Shown here: one piece after another, positions 43,524-52,858 of the stretch
Numbering within the stretch: position 1 is the first letter of the stretch
Layout of the letters: the number at the start of each line of letters is the position of its first letter
Source of the DNA: Candidatus Kapaibacterium sp.
GTDB lineage: Bacteria; Bacteroidota; Ignavibacteria; Kapaibacteriales; NICIL-2
Direction of reading: 5' to 3'
Length of the DNA: 64,000 bases
Assembly: GCA_026003475.1 (NCBI GenBank)
Contig: BPHJ01000001.1
Span: forward strand, 320,545-384,544
Notes under the pieces: model-generated
What the model was told of the DNA's origin: nothing
Seen by the model: the letters and a program-made list of their open reading frames with translations, nothing else
The model's database searches: none
Translations under genes and position numbers: made by a program

Positions 43524-44372
43524 ATGATTTCGATCGAACAGCTCCTGGAAGCCGGCGCACACTTTGGTCACCTTCGCCGGCGGTGGAATCCCAAAATGCG
43601 TCCGTTCATCTACGGCGAGCGTGAGGGTATCCACATCATTGACTTGCGGAAAACGGTTGTGCTGCTCGACCTTGCCCGGCAAGCGGCACACGATATCGCA
43701 GCCGAGGGGAAAATCGTGTTGTTTGTGGGCACCAAACCCCAAGCCAAAGAAGCCATCAAAGCTGCAGCGCAGCGCTGCGGCATGCCGTATGTTGTCGAGC
43801 GCTGGCTTGGTGGCATGCTGACTAACTTCTCAACGATCCGGCGCAGCATCAAACGGCTGGCGTCGATTGACAAAATGGAGGCCGACGGCACCTTCGATAA
43901 GCTCACCAAGAAGGAACGTCTCCTGTTGAGTCGCGAACGCGACCGGCTGCGGTTGGTCTTCGGCGGTATCGAGGATATGACCCGGTTGCCAGGCGCGCTC
44001 TTTGTCGTGGACATCAAGAAGGAAGACATTGCCGTCAAGGAAGCCCATATCCTCGGCATTCCGGTTATTGGGATTGTCGACACCAATAGCGATCCCGAAC
44101 AGGTTGAATACCCCATTCCAGCCAACGACGACTCGATCAAGACCATTGAACTGATCGCCAACACTTTGAGCGAGGCGATCGTCGAGGGTAAGCAAATTGC
44201 CAAAACCCGTGCTGCAGACCTTGCCGCAAGTGGTGAGCGGGAATCGAAGGAAAGCCTCGATGTTTCAGGTGAAGCGCAGCCGCGTCGCCGGCTCCGCCAG
44301 CGCCGACGCACCGGCGGACGGCAGCACGCCGAATCATCCTCGACCGAGTCTGGCCAGTCCAGCGACGAATAA
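43524..44372 (+). CDS. rpsB: 30S ribosomal protein S2
   Basis: A 282-residue S2 (uS2). ATG at 43524 gives MISIEQLLEAGAHFGH, the family start. GHLRRRWNPKMRPFIYGER, the VLFVGTKPQAKEAI stretch, RWLGGMLTNFSTIR and IPVIGIVDTNSDP are S2 signatures. The last ~45 residues (from DLAASGERESK) are a basic then acidic tail (RRRLRQRRRTGG ... SSDE) beyond the normal end, common in some FCB species. It precedes tsf, the standard rpsB-tsf arrangement. Confidence 0.97.
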   Translation: MISIEQLLEAGAHFGHLRRRWNPKMRPFIYGEREGIHIIDLRKTVVLLDLARQAAHDIAAEGKIVLFVGTKPQAKEAIKAAAQRCGMPYVVERWLGGMLTNFSTIRRSIKRLASIDKMEADGTFDKLTKKERLLLSRERDRLRLVFGGIEDMTRLPGALFVVDIKKEDIAVKEAHILGIPVIGIVDTNSDPEQVEYPIPANDDSIKTIELIANTLSEAIVEGKQIAKTRAADLAASGERESKESLDVSGEAQPRRRLRQRRRTGGRQHAESSSTESGQSSDE

Positions 44373-44405
44373 GTTGGTTTTCAGTCTCACAACCACCGAT
44401 TGCAC

Positions 44406-45242
44406 ATGATTTCTGTTGACATGATCAAGCAGCTCCGCGAAAAAACAGGCGCGGGGATGGCTGATTGCAAAAAGGCGCTCGAGGAAGCCGGCGGTGATAT
44501 GGACGGCGCCATTGAGTACCTTCGAAAAAAAGGCGCTGCTTCGGCCGCCAAGCGAGCAGATCGCGTTGCCAACGAGGGCGTCGTCTGGGCAGTTACCAGC
44601 CCCGATGGCAAACGCGCTGCAATCATCGAAGTCAATTGCGAAACTGATTTCGTTGCACGCAACGAGGAGTTCGTCTCCTTCGCACATGCGATTGCCGAAG
44701 CTGTGCTCTCCACCGGTGCAACCGAGGGCGACGCACTGTGGAATTACTCGCTCGGATCAAAATCGCTGGCGAATCTCCGCGATGAAGTGCTTGCCAAGTT
44801 CAACGAGCGGATCGAGCTCCGTCGCGCGGAATTTTTCCAGACACACGGTGTGCTAACCATCTACAACCACTTCGGCAATCGGCTCTCGGTTGTCCTCGAA
44901 TCCAATGCCGACCTTCCCTCGGATCATCCGATTCTGCGCGATATTGCCATGCAGATCGCAGCCATGAATCCGCAGTATGTTTCCCGCGCGGATGTTTCCA
45001 GCGAGACCATCGCCAAGGAACTTGAGATCAGCAAGGAACAAGCAATCAACGAAGGCAAAAAGCCAGAGATTGCCGAGCGCATTGCTCAGGGACGTTTGGA
45101 AAAGTTCTTCCAAGAGCAATGCCTGCTCGAACAGACGTTCGTCAAAGACGACAGCAAAACAGTCGGCGACGTGATCAAAAGTCTGGGCGAGGGTGTTCAG
45201 ATCCTTCGCTTCCGCCGTTACGCGTTGGGTGAATCAGCCTAA
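44406..45242 (+). CDS. tsf: Elongation factor Ts
   Basis: A 278-residue EF-Ts, the guanine-nucleotide exchange factor for EF-Tu. ATG at 44406 gives [25 protein letters not shown], the UBA-like N-terminal domain. The [15 protein letters not shown] motif (around residues 78-92) and the following core domain, then the C-terminal coiled-coil part, are present. A TTG two codons upstream is less likely. It follows rpsB by 33 bp and precedes pyrH by 20 bp. Confidence 0.97.
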   Translation: MISVDMIKQLREKTGAGMADCKKALEEAGGDMDGAIEYLRKKGAASAAKRADRVANEGVVWAVTSPDGKRAAIIEVNCETDFVARNEEFVSFAHAIAEAVLSTGATEGDALWNYSLGSKSLANLRDEVLAKFNERIELRRAEFFQTHGVLTIYNHFGNRLSVVLESNADLPSDHPILRDIAMQIAAMNPQYVSRADVSSETIAKELEISKEQAINEGKKPEIAERIAQGRLEKFFQEQCLLEQTFVKDDSKTVGDVIKSLGEGVQILRFRRYALGESA

Positions 45243-45262
45243 CAGTCCAGCAAGCTGTTCCA

Positions 45263-46003
45263 ATGGATGCACCGAAGTATCGCCGGATCTTGCTCAAGCT
45301 CAGTGGCGAATCCTTGATGGGAACGCAGAGCTACGGCATTGATCCGGCGATGCTCCGGCAATTTGCAACTGATATTGCCGAGGTCCATGCGCTCGGCGTT
45401 CAGGTTGGGATCGTTATCGGGGGCGGAAATATCTTCCGCGGCTCACAGGCTGCTGCCGCTGGTATTGACAAGGTCTCGGCTGATTACATGGGCATGCTGG
45501 CAACCGTTATCAATGCACTCGGGTTGCAGAACGCGCTCGAAGCAATCGGTTTACAGACACGGTTGCAGACAGCTATCCACATGGCGCAAATAGCCGAACC
45601 GTTCATTCGCCGACGCGCAATTCGCCACCTGGAAAAAGGGCGAGTGGTCATCTTTGGTGCTGGTACGGGCAACCCGTACTTTACCACCGATACCGCTGCG
45701 GCACTCCGTGCTATCGAGATCGAGGCCGAGTGCATCATCAAAGGCACCCGCGTTGATGGAATCTACGATGCCGATCCCGAGCGATTTCCTGATGCTCAGC
45801 GCTTTGAGCGTCTCACCTACCGCGAGGTGCTCGAACGCGATCTCAAGGTCATGGATTTGACCGCAATCACCTTGTGCCAGGAAAACAACCTGCCGATCTT
45901 GGTCTTCGACGCGCAGACGCCTGGCAACCTGCGTCGCCTTCTGCTCGGTGAGCCAATTGCAACCATTGTTGCCAATGGTGTGAGCACTTCGCCGGGGCAG
46001 TAG
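45263..46003 (+). CDS. pyrH: Uridylate kinase
   Basis: A 246-residue UMP kinase of the bacterial hexameric type. [15 protein letters not shown] is the N-terminal signature, [12 protein letters not shown] the glycine loop, and [15 protein letters not shown] the substrate segment. It makes UDP for RNA and nucleotide-sugar synthesis, and is essential in most bacteria. The order rpsB-tsf-pyrH-frr is the widely conserved one. Start ATG, no strong Shine-Dalgarno. Confidence 0.97.
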   Translation: MDAPKYRRILLKLSGESLMGTQSYGIDPAMLRQFATDIAEVHALGVQVGIVIGGGNIFRGSQAAAAGIDKVSADYMGMLATVINALGLQNALEAIGLQTRLQTAIHMAQIAEPFIRRRAIRHLEKGRVVIFGAGTGNPYFTTDTAAALRAIEIEAECIIKGTRVDGIYDADPERFPDAQRFERLTYREVLERDLKVMDLTAITLCQENNLPILVFDAQTPGNLRRLLLGEPIATIVANGVSTSPGQ

Positions 46004-46048
46004 TTTTGTTTGCAGTTGTGGTGTCCCACCAACTCATGAGCTGATCCA

Positions 46049-46609
46049 ATGCCAATCGCAGCGATTCTCAACGATGCCCAACACCGCATGGCCAAAGCGG
46101 TCGAACATCTGCAACACCAGCTTGCCCGCGTGCGCACAGGGCGTGCCTCTGTTGCGATGCTCGATGGCGTTCGCGTCAACTACTACGGTACGCCGACGCC
46201 ACTGCAACAGGTCGGCAGTATCTCGATCCCCGAACCGCGATTGATCGTGATTCAGCCCTGGGAGCGAGCGATGCTTGGCGAAATCGAGAAGGCCATCAAA
46301 GCAAGCGATCTGGGGCTCAACCCAACCAACGACGGCGCCGTCATTCGCATTCCCATTCCGCCGCTGACCGAAGAACGCCGCAAAGAAATCGTCAAGAGCT
46401 GTTGGAAAATGGCGGAAGAAGCAAAAGTTGCCATTCGTCAAGTCCGACGCGATGCCATTGAACACCTCAAGAAAGCGGAAAAGGACGAAGGTTTCTCCGA
46501 AGACGAGCGTCGCCGTGCCGAAGAGGAAGTCCAACGCCTGACCGATCGGTTCATCAAAGAGGTTGACCAGGTCGCCGCGAAGAAAGAAGACGAGATCATG
46601 AACCAATAG
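46049..46609 (+). CDS. frr: Ribosome recycling factor
   Basis: A 186-residue RRF, which with EF-G splits post-termination ribosomes. The conserved MAKAVEHLQHQLARVRTGRA region and TPLQQVGSISIPEPR are present, followed by the helical coiled-coil VRQVRRDAIEHLKKAEKD. Given the many short-overlap gene pairs in this genome, efficient termination and re-initiation matter, but no link can be made. It closes the rpsB-tsf-pyrH-frr group; the next gene, for the SRAP protein, starts 25 bp later. Confidence 0.97.
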   Translation: MPIAAILNDAQHRMAKAVEHLQHQLARVRTGRASVAMLDGVRVNYYGTPTPLQQVGSISIPEPRLIVIQPWERAMLGEIEKAIKASDLGLNPTNDGAVIRIPIPPLTEERRKEIVKSCWKMAEEAKVAIRQVRRDAIEHLKKAEKDEGFSEDERRRAEEEVQRLTDRFIKEVDQVAAKKEDEIMNQ

Positions 46610-46634
46610 CGCCATTCGGGCGCGCACGATTGCT

Positions 46635-47297
46635 ATGTGCGGTCGCTTTGCCCTTGCTGCATCGGCTGAGGATATTCGCCTGAGTTTCGGCGTGGAAGTC
46701 TCCGAGCTAGAGCCACGCTATAACATCGCACCAAGCCAAGAGGTATTACTCATTGCGTCCAGCCGGGATGGTATCATCGCCACCCGAAGCACGTGGGGTA
46801 TCCGGCGCAGCGACGGCGGATTGCTCATCAACATTCGAAGTGAAACGGCAGGGGAAAAACCACACTTTCGACGCATGCTCGAGCGAGGACGGTGCATTGT
46901 TCCTGCCAGTGGCTTTTTCGAATGGGCGCAGCGTTCAACACGGCAACCCTACTACGTTTTTGCTGAGGATAGCCCGCTGATTGCATTTGCGGCTGTTTGC
47001 ACCAGCGATACCGACCCCAGCAGTGGAATGCCAATGACCCGTTGCGCCATTCTCACCCGTGCCGCCAATGAACGCATCGCCGCGCTTCACCACCGCGAAC
47101 CAGTCGTCGTGCCATTTGCGCTGCTTGACCACTGGCTCAACCCTGACATCACGGGCACGGACGCGCTCGCAATGATTCTTGCAATGCCTGCCCGTTGGCG
47201 CTATCATGCAGTCTCTTCGCGTGTCGGTCGCGTTAGCAACGACGATCCCAACCTTCTCGATCCGATTGATGAACCAGAGCCACCCTTGCTTGGCTAA
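46635..47297 (+). CDS. SRAP domain protein (YedK/HMCES-like)
   Basis: A 220-residue SOS-response-associated peptidase family protein. Cys2 (MCGRFAL) is the residue that forms a thiazolidine crosslink with abasic sites in single-stranded DNA. Other active-site elements are RYNIAPSQE (Asn), SGFFEWAQ (Glu) and ALHHREPVVV (His). It protects replication forks by covering abasic DNA. Length and motifs are standard. It is followed after 5 bp by lpxB and may be co-transcribed with the translation genes upstream. Confidence 0.94.
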   Translation: MCGRFALAASAEDIRLSFGVEVSELEPRYNIAPSQEVLLIASSRDGIIATRSTWGIRRSDGGLLINIRSETAGEKPHFRRMLERGRCIVPASGFFEWAQRSTRQPYYVFAEDSPLIAFAAVCTSDTDPSSGMPMTRCAILTRAANERIAALHHREPVVVPFALLDHWLNPDITGTDALAMILAMPARWRYHAVSSRVGRVSNDDPNLLDPIDEPEPPLLG

Positions 47298-47302
47298 GGC
47301 CG

Positions 47303-48394
47303 ATGGGACTGCGCTTGTTTATTGTTGCCGGTGATCGAAGCGGAGATGCGCATGCAGCACGGCTGATGCGAGCGCTCCGCCAGCGTGAGGCATCCGTCGA
47401 GTTCGTTGGCATCGGCGGTCCAGCAATGGAAGCAGAGGGGCTACACGCAATCCAGCCATTTGCAACAATGAACGTCAGTGGATTTTGGGAGGTACTCCGG
47501 CGCTATCGAACCCTGAAAGCAGCCTTTACGTCGGTGCTCCAACACTGCAACACAACGCCCTACGATGCCTTCATCCCGGTTGATTATCCGGGGTTCAACC
47601 TCCCATTGGCCCGGCACCTGCGTGCACGGGGAACGCCTGTTCTCTGGTACATCGCGCCGCAGTTGTGGGCGTGGGGTGCGTGGCGTGCTCGTCGTCTTGC
47701 CGAAGCCATTGATCGGCTGTTTGTGGTGTTCCCGTTCGAAGTGGAGTTCTTTCGTCGCGCTGGTATCGAGGCAGAATGGTTAGGGCATCCGTTCCTGGAT
47801 AATCCTGCATATGCGACGGAGCCCTTGGCTACCAAGCAACCGAACCTTGTCGCGCTCTTGCCAGGGATTCGGCAGCATGAACAGGCGCTCCATCTACCCT
47901 TGATGCTTCGGTTGGCAGAGCGTCTGGGGCATCGTCATCAGCAACTGCAGTTTATGGTGGCATGCGAGAAGCCTGCAACGCTGCGTGTGCCGGCGTCGGT
48001 GCGCTTTACCACCAACGTTGAACAACTTCTCCAAGACGCGCAGGTTGCGGTAGTCAAAGCTGGCACGTCTTCGCTGGAGGCATTGCTGGCAGGCACACCC
48101 GAAGTTGTTCTCTACCGTGCATCACTTGGAACGTACCTGGTTGCACGGTCGCTGATTCGTATTCCGTTTGTTGCTCTGCCGAATATCATCACTGGCCGAC
48201 AGGTTGTCCCCGAAGTGGTGCAGTGGAGTACGCGAATCGGGCGGATTGAACAGCAGCTCGAACGGTTGTTGATGAACCCAGACGAACAAGAATGCCAACG
48301 CGAGGAAGCCCGACGTATCCGCATGCTCCTGGGTGGGAGCGGTGCAAGTCAACGCATCGCCGATCGTATGCTCGCGCTGCTGGGCCGGCTATGA
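47303..48394 (+). CDS. lpxB: Lipid-A-disaccharide synthase
   Basis: A 363-residue GT19 enzyme that joins UDP-2,3-diacylglucosamine and lipid X at the inner membrane. LFIVAGDRSGDAHAARLM is the N-terminal signature (GExSGD-like, here GDRSGD), YIAPQLWAWGAWRA is the conserved central motif and KAGTSSLEALLAGTP is the donor-site segment. It makes the lipid A disaccharide that LpxK phosphorylates two genes downstream. The stop overlaps the next gene by ATGA. Confidence 0.95.
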   Translation: MGLRLFIVAGDRSGDAHAARLMRALRQREASVEFVGIGGPAMEAEGLHAIQPFATMNVSGFWEVLRRYRTLKAAFTSVLQHCNTTPYDAFIPVDYPGFNLPLARHLRARGTPVLWYIAPQLWAWGAWRARRLAEAIDRLFVVFPFEVEFFRRAGIEAEWLGHPFLDNPAYATEPLATKQPNLVALLPGIRQHEQALHLPLMLRLAERLGHRHQQLQFMVACEKPATLRVPASVRFTTNVEQLLQDAQVAVVKAGTSSLEALLAGTPEVVLYRASLGTYLVARSLIRIPFVALPNIITGRQVVPEVVQWSTRIGRIEQQLERLLMNPDEQECQREEARRIRMLLGGSGASQRIADRMLALLGRL

Positions 48395-48969
48395 AGCAGC
48401 GTGCCATTGTCGCTATTCTTGCTGCCCTTGCCCGGACGTGGCGCATGTCGGTTCGAGGACAGATTCCTGATAGCGGTGTGGTTGCATTTTGGCATGGGGA
48501 AATGCTGCCAGTCTGGGCGCTGTTTGCCCGATGTGATGCAGTTGCGCTCGTCAGTGCCAGTCGCGATGGCCAGCTCCTGGCAGCACTCCTTGCGCGGTGG
48601 GGATACTGCTTGGTTCGAGGCTCGTCGTCGCGTGGCGGTCGGCAAGCACTGGCAGCACTGGTTGAGCATGCGCGCCAAGGGCATCTCATTCTGATTACCC
48701 CTGATGGCCCTCGTGGACCGCGCGGTGTTGCCAAGCTGGGAGCATTCCGCTGCGCGCAGCAAGCAAATGTACCGCTGCTGTGGTGCCGTGTCCGCTGTCG
48801 CTGGGCGTGGCGATTCCGCCGCTCGTGGGACCACTTTCTGTTGCCTCTGCCTTTTGCGTCAATCGAAATCGAATTTCCCCAGCCGATCACTGTTCCACCG
48901 ACACTCAACGACGATGGCATTGCCCAGCTCTGTGCACAGGTGCAGTCGCAGTATGCTCCAGCCCCTTAG
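48391..48969 (+). CDS. DUF374 lysophospholipid-acyltransferase-like protein
   Basis: About 192 residues; ATG at 48391 is fixed by an ATGA overlap with lpxB. FWHGEMLPVW is the H-x-x-x-x-like acyltransferase motif region, LVSASRDGQLLAALL and RGSSSRGGRQALAALV are the DUF374 signature, and LITPDGPRGPRG follows. The family belongs to the LPLAT superfamily and is often found with lipid A genes, where it is proposed to add a fatty acid to lipid A or a Kdo-lipid precursor. Lying between lpxB and lpxK supports this; the substrate is not known. Confidence 0.88.
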   Translation: MKQRAIVAILAALARTWRMSVRGQIPDSGVVAFWHGEMLPVWALFARCDAVALVSASRDGQLLAALLARWGYCLVRGSSSRGGRQALAALVEHARQGHLILITPDGPRGPRGVAKLGAFRCAQQANVPLLWCRVRCRWAWRFRRSWDHFLLPLPFASIEIEFPQPITVPPTLNDDGIAQLCAQVQSQYAPAP

Positions 48970-49951
48970 TCTGCTCTATGGCACCGCTGTTGCCGGACGC
49001 ACGTGGTGGTATGATCGTGGTTGGAGCGTTCGTCGCTTGCCAATTCCGGTTGTCAGTGTCGGGAACATTACCACTGGTGGAACGGGGAAAACGCCCATGG
49101 TGATTGCCCTTGCTCAGATGCTGGCAACCAGTGGTGTGCGTGTCGCTGTGGTGAGTCGGGGATATGGTCGGAAGGGGCGTGGTGTTGCCGTTGTTTCGGA
49201 TGGTGACAGGTATCGAGCGCCGATTGTGGCAAGCGGTGATGAGCTGGCTGTCGTTGCCGAGCGTGTGCCCCGTGCGATCGTCATTGCTGCGCGACGCCGC
49301 TACGACGGCGCCCGCGTGGCACACGAGCGATACGGCGCTGAACTTGTGCTCCTCGATGATGGATTCCAACATCGCCAGCTTGCTCGCACGCTCGACATTG
49401 TGATGGTTGATGCAGCAACGCTCGCCCCGCAGAACGCAATGCTTCCGGCAGGTACGCTCCGCGAGCCGCTATCGAGCTTGCAACGCGCGCACATTCTCTG
49501 CGCCCTGGGAGTGGATGCCGCCGCCGCGCGACAGTTTGCTGCTACTGATGCCCGCATTGTAGAAGCTCGGCAGCGGCTCGTTCAGTGGAATTCTCTTCAC
49601 GGAGAGAGCATCGAAACGCCACGTGGGGAAGCCATTGTGGTATGTGCAATTGCTCGACCTGAGCGCTTCCGTGCATTGGTTGAACAGGCCGCAAGTCTCT
49701 CCGTTCGAGACATGCTCTGCTGGCGCGATCATCACTGGTACAGCCGGCGCGATGTCGAGCGTATCATCGCGTCGGCACAGAAAGCGCCGGTACTTGTGAC
49801 GACAGAGAAGGATGCCGTCAAGCTTCGGAACTATGCCGAACAATTCACGCGCGCAGGATGCGTCGTTGCTGTTGCCCGGATGGCGTTGGAATTCCCACCG
49901 CCCGATGAAGAATGGCTCCAGAGTGTGATGGTGAACCTTCGTGGATTGTGA
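48953..49951 (+). CDS. lpxK: Tetraacyldisaccharide 4'-kinase
   Basis: A 332-residue inner-membrane P-loop kinase. Start ATG at 48953 (MLQPLSLLYGTAV, a membrane-associated helix) overlaps the DUF374 gene by 17 bp. The Walker A is VGNITTGGTGKTP and later DDGFQHRQLARTLDIVMVD carries the catalytic Asp pair. It adds the 4'-phosphate to lipid A disaccharide. Together with lpxB and the DUF374 gene it forms a lipid A block; other lpx genes are not in the window. Confidence 0.95.
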   Translation: MLQPLSLLYGTAVAGRTWWYDRGWSVRRLPIPVVSVGNITTGGTGKTPMVIALAQMLATSGVRVAVVSRGYGRKGRGVAVVSDGDRYRAPIVASGDELAVVAERVPRAIVIAARRRYDGARVAHERYGAELVLLDDGFQHRQLARTLDIVMVDAATLAPQNAMLPAGTLREPLSSLQRAHILCALGVDAAAARQFAATDARIVEARQRLVQWNSLHGESIETPRGEAIVVCAIARPERFRALVEQAASLSVRDMLCWRDHHWYSRRDVERIIASAQKAPVLVTTEKDAVKLRNYAEQFTRAGCVVAVARMALEFPPPDEEWLQSVMVNLRGL

Positions 49952-49953
49952 CG

Positions 49954-50742
49954 ATGAAAATTGCGCTATCGAAAGGCAGCGGTTCTCCCAAGTACCAGCA
50001 TTATGCGGATTGGCTCTTGCGTCATGACCCTACAGCCGAGATTATTGACCTTGCCCGCGACGGTGACTATAGCATCGAACGTGCAGTTGCTGAGCTTCGG
50101 CAGTGTGTGGGGATCGTGTTTACTGGTGGTAGCGACCTTGATCCGGCGCTCTATGGACGTGGGCAGGACGTGGAGCGGTGCGGCCCGATTGACCGCGAGC
50201 GGGATGATTTCGAACTCGAACTTTTCCGCCGCGCGCAGGAATGGTCGTTGCCGGTGCTCGGCATTTGTCGCGGTGCGCAGCTCATCAATGTGGCCCTTGG
50301 TGGAACCTTGATTGTTGATGTGCCCACTGAGTGTCCATCGGAATATGTCCACACCAAGACCGAGCGCGGTGATAGCGAGCACGAGGTTGCCATTGAAGCT
50401 GGCACTACACTGGGGAAAATGCTCCGCAAGTGGAACGGAACGGTCAACAGTGCGCATCATCAAGCAGTCTCCCGCGTCGGTAGCGGTCTGCGTGTTGCTG
50501 CGACTGCACCGGATGGAATCGTCGAGGCAATCGAGTCGGATGCACCAGAGGAGCGCGGATTTTTGATAGCGGTGCAATGGCATCCAGAGCGAATGCGGGA
50601 TGCTACTGAATCCCCCTTTTCGCGGGTGCTGGCCGAGCGGTTCCTTTTCGAGTGCCGCAGCTACGAGATCCTATTGCACGGACGCTCCTACGATCGCGAA
50701 CAGTTTATGGCAGCACCCGATGAGTTCAATGGTGGCGTGTAG
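49954..50742 (+). CDS. Peptidase C26, gamma-glutamyl-gamma-aminobutyrate hydrolase-like
   Basis: A 262-residue class-I glutamine amidotransferase fold. ATG at 49954 lies 2 bp after the lpxK stop. Catalytic Cys is in LGICRGAQLINVALGG and the His/Glu pair in IAVQWHPERM, giving a complete triad. VFTGGSDLDPALYG is the C26 signature. Relatives hydrolyse gamma-glutamyl-GABA or related gamma-glutamyl amides; substrate is not clear here as no putrescine genes adjoin. The last ~35 residues, after the active site, are an unusual extension. The next gene overlaps its end by 23 bp. Confidence 0.88.
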   Translation: MKIALSKGSGSPKYQHYADWLLRHDPTAEIIDLARDGDYSIERAVAELRQCVGIVFTGGSDLDPALYGRGQDVERCGPIDRERDDFELELFRRAQEWSLPVLGICRGAQLINVALGGTLIVDVPTECPSEYVHTKTERGDSEHEVAIEAGTTLGKMLRKWNGTVNSAHHQAVSRVGSGLRVAATAPDGIVEAIESDAPEERGFLIAVQWHPERMRDATESPFSRVLAERFLFECRSYEILLHGRSYDREQFMAAPDEFNGGV

Positions 50743-51433
50743 CAACTGGAAGGAATGGCTCCGTGCTGCCCGAGAAGGTAAGCTCATTCCCTTGCAAGAA
50801 TGCTCGACAGTTGCGCGGGTTCAATTGGTGTTTGTGGCAGCATTGCTGGCAGCACTGCTCGATGTGCTGGCAAGTTGGATGGGGTGGTCGAATGCTTCGC
50901 TGCGTGCGCAGCATGCAGCCATCAACCAGATCGTTGCCACGCGCATGGGATACCAACCACCAGCGCCGCTGCACTTTTCTGCGCTTGGCGTTCTGAGTTC
51001 GTCGCTTTTTGTTGGGACGCTTGCTACATTGATGCTCTGGAGCATCGTTGGTGCAAGTGTCGTTAGCGGAGTGTTGCGTCGGCGGGTGCCAATCGGCGTG
51101 ATTGCGACGGCGGCGGTGCTACCCCTACCCCTGACCAGTGCGCTTGGTGTACTCAGTGTGGTGGTTCAGCTTGTGGTGGGATCGGCACGAGCTATTCCAT
51201 CGCTTGGTGCGTTTGTGGATCCATCGGTTGCAGATGTGCGGGTGTTCTCGATTGCGTCGAAAATTGAGCTGGGTTCTTTGGTGCATGCGTTGGTGATGAT
51301 GCGCTTGCTGTTGCTCTCGGAACGATGGAGCCTGGTTGCTCTCGGGGCTGCTGTTGCGTTTGTCCTGCGCAGCGTGCTGATTACGGGGGCGATTCTGTTG
51401 ATTGCATCGGTAAGCGGTTTAGCGGCGCCGTAG
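50720..51433 (+). CDS. Five-helix integral membrane protein, Yip1-like
   Basis: About 237 residues from ATG 50720 (ATG 50729 also possible). After a short cytoplasmic N-terminus there are hydrophobic segments near VFVAALLAALLDVLASW, LFVGTLATLMLWSIVGASVV, GVIATAAVLPLPLTSALGVL, LVHALVMMRLLLL and LVALGAAVAFVLRSVLITGA. This pattern resembles Yip1 domain proteins but I see no diagnostic motif. Function unknown. It overlaps the C26 gene by 23 bp and the convergent rsmB by 15 bp. Confidence 0.65.
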   Translation: MSSMVACSNWKEWLRAAREGKLIPLQECSTVARVQLVFVAALLAALLDVLASWMGWSNASLRAQHAAINQIVATRMGYQPPAPLHFSALGVLSSSLFVGTLATLMLWSIVGASVVSGVLRRRVPIGVIATAAVLPLPLTSALGVLSVVVQLVVGSARAIPSLGAFVDPSVADVRVFSIASKIELGSLVHALVMMRLLLLSERWSLVALGAAVAFVLRSVLITGAILLIASVSGLAAP

Positions 51434-52810
51434 CCGTGCGATGAAAAATCCATCGGTGCCGTGCACATTCGGTAAAAGCTGCAGTTGCCACTGAGTAGAT
51501 TCTACCACAAGACCAATGCCCCACCGTGCAAACGAGGGTGCAAGCCGATCGGGGACAAAGTCCGGATGGTGATCGAGGAAACGTTCGATGATGCATTCGT
51601 TCTCGCCAGGAAGGATCGAGCATGTTGCATAAAGCAGCACTCCCCCCGGTCGAACATACGGTGCATAGGTGTGGAGAATGCGTTCTTGTTTTGCGATAAT
51701 GCGTTCAAGTTGGCGCGGCCCCAAACGCCATTTGATTTCGGGTGCACGGCGGAGCGTCCCCGTACCACTACAGGGCACATCCAGCAGCACAGCATCGAAA
51801 CGTGCGATAAGTGTGCGTTGCTCCGCGGGTGAAAGGCGGGGAAGCATCTCGACCTGAATCGAACGAAAGCGATGCCGGCGGAGGCGGCGCCGAAGGTTCT
51901 GCAGACGCGCTGGGTCAACGTCGGATGCAACAATGCTACCGCGATCGTTTTGAAGGCGTGCGATGTGGAGCGTTTTCCCGCCGGCACCAGCGCATGCATC
52001 GAGGATGCGCCACTCGGGCTCTGGATTGAGCGCGAAGCTGATGAGTTGGCTCCCCTCGTCCTGGACTTCGAGAATGCCATTGCGGTAGAGCGGATGCTCC
52101 AGAAGCTGCACGCGCCGTTCGAGAACAACTCCATCGGGAGAATAGAGCGTCGGATGAGCCGCGATACCCTCGCGCTCGAGGGACTCCAGCACTGCTTGTC
52201 GCCCCACCATTGGCGGAGCAATGCGGAGTGTCACTGGTGCTGGGCGAAGCAGCGCTCGACCGAGCTCTTTGATTGCAGCCGTTGTTCTGCCTTGCTGCTG
52301 CAGAGGTTCGACAATCCACGGTGGCAGGCATGATGCCAGTGCGAGGTTGCTGGTGCTCCTTTCATCGGCAGCATCGAGATCAGCAAGTAACCGGAGAAGG
52401 TGCTCGGGCCAGTTGTCGGGCAGTGCTGCCTGTGTTCGCGCATGGTACAAGTGTGCGAAGGCGTCGGTAAGGCTGGTTGGGGAATTTGCTGCTGCATCCA
52501 GCAATGCGTTGGGATCGAAATCAGCCCACTGTGGCCCAACGGCGGCGGTGGCGCCAATGAGTGCCGCAAGTGCTGGTGCTGGCAGTGGCACGTGAGACTG
52601 CTCCAGGAGCGAGACGGTGATGTGTTCGGCGGTGTTTTTTGTGCGGAGTGTGGTGAAAACAATCTCCGACAATGCCCGGCGCTCTTTGGCACCGAGGTAT
52701 TTGCGCGAGCGTGTGTAGTGACTCACCAACGCGTCGGCGGGAGTTGAGCGTGAACGCTCAATCTGCGTGAGTACCTCGGCGCAATGCCCAAGGAGCGATT
52801 GTGGATTCAT
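51419..52810 (-). CDS. rsmB: 16S rRNA m5C967 methyltransferase family protein (RsmB/Sun)
   Basis: A 463-residue NOL1/NOP2/Sun protein. ATG at 52810 gives MNPQSLLGHCAEVL. The first ~150 residues are a NusB-like RNA-binding domain. The methyltransferase has ILDACAGAGGKTLHIA (SAM motif I), LLDVPCSGTGTLRRAPEIKWR (motif IV with the PC) and YATCSILPGENE (motif VI, TC nucleophile). It puts a 5-methyl group on C967 of 16S rRNA. Its start faces lolD across only 48 bp, so divergent promoters must overlap or be very close. The 3' end overlaps the Yip1-like gene by 15 bp. Confidence 0.92.
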   Translation of the reverse strand: MNPQSLLGHCAEVLTQIERSRSTPADALVSHYTRSRKYLGAKERRALSEIVFTTLRTKNTAEHITVSLLEQSHVPLPAPALAALIGATAAVGPQWADFDPNALLDAAANSPTSLTDAFAHLYHARTQAALPDNWPEHLLRLLADLDAADERSTSNLALASCLPPWIVEPLQQQGRTTAAIKELGRALLRPAPVTLRIAPPMVGRQAVLESLEREGIAAHPTLYSPDGVVLERRVQLLEHPLYRNGILEVQDEGSQLISFALNPEPEWRILDACAGAGGKTLHIARLQNDRGSIVASDVDPARLQNLRRRLRRHRFRSIQVEMLPRLSPAEQRTLIARFDAVLLDVPCSGTGTLRRAPEIKWRLGPRQLERIIAKQERILHTYAPYVRPGGVLLYATCSILPGENECIIERFLDHHPDFVPDRLAPSFARWGIGLVVESTQWQLQLLPNVHGTDGFFIARLRRR

Positions 52811-52858
52811 CGGTAGCTCGGATGCGGTAATTTTGCCTCCAACGATCGACAAGCAGCA

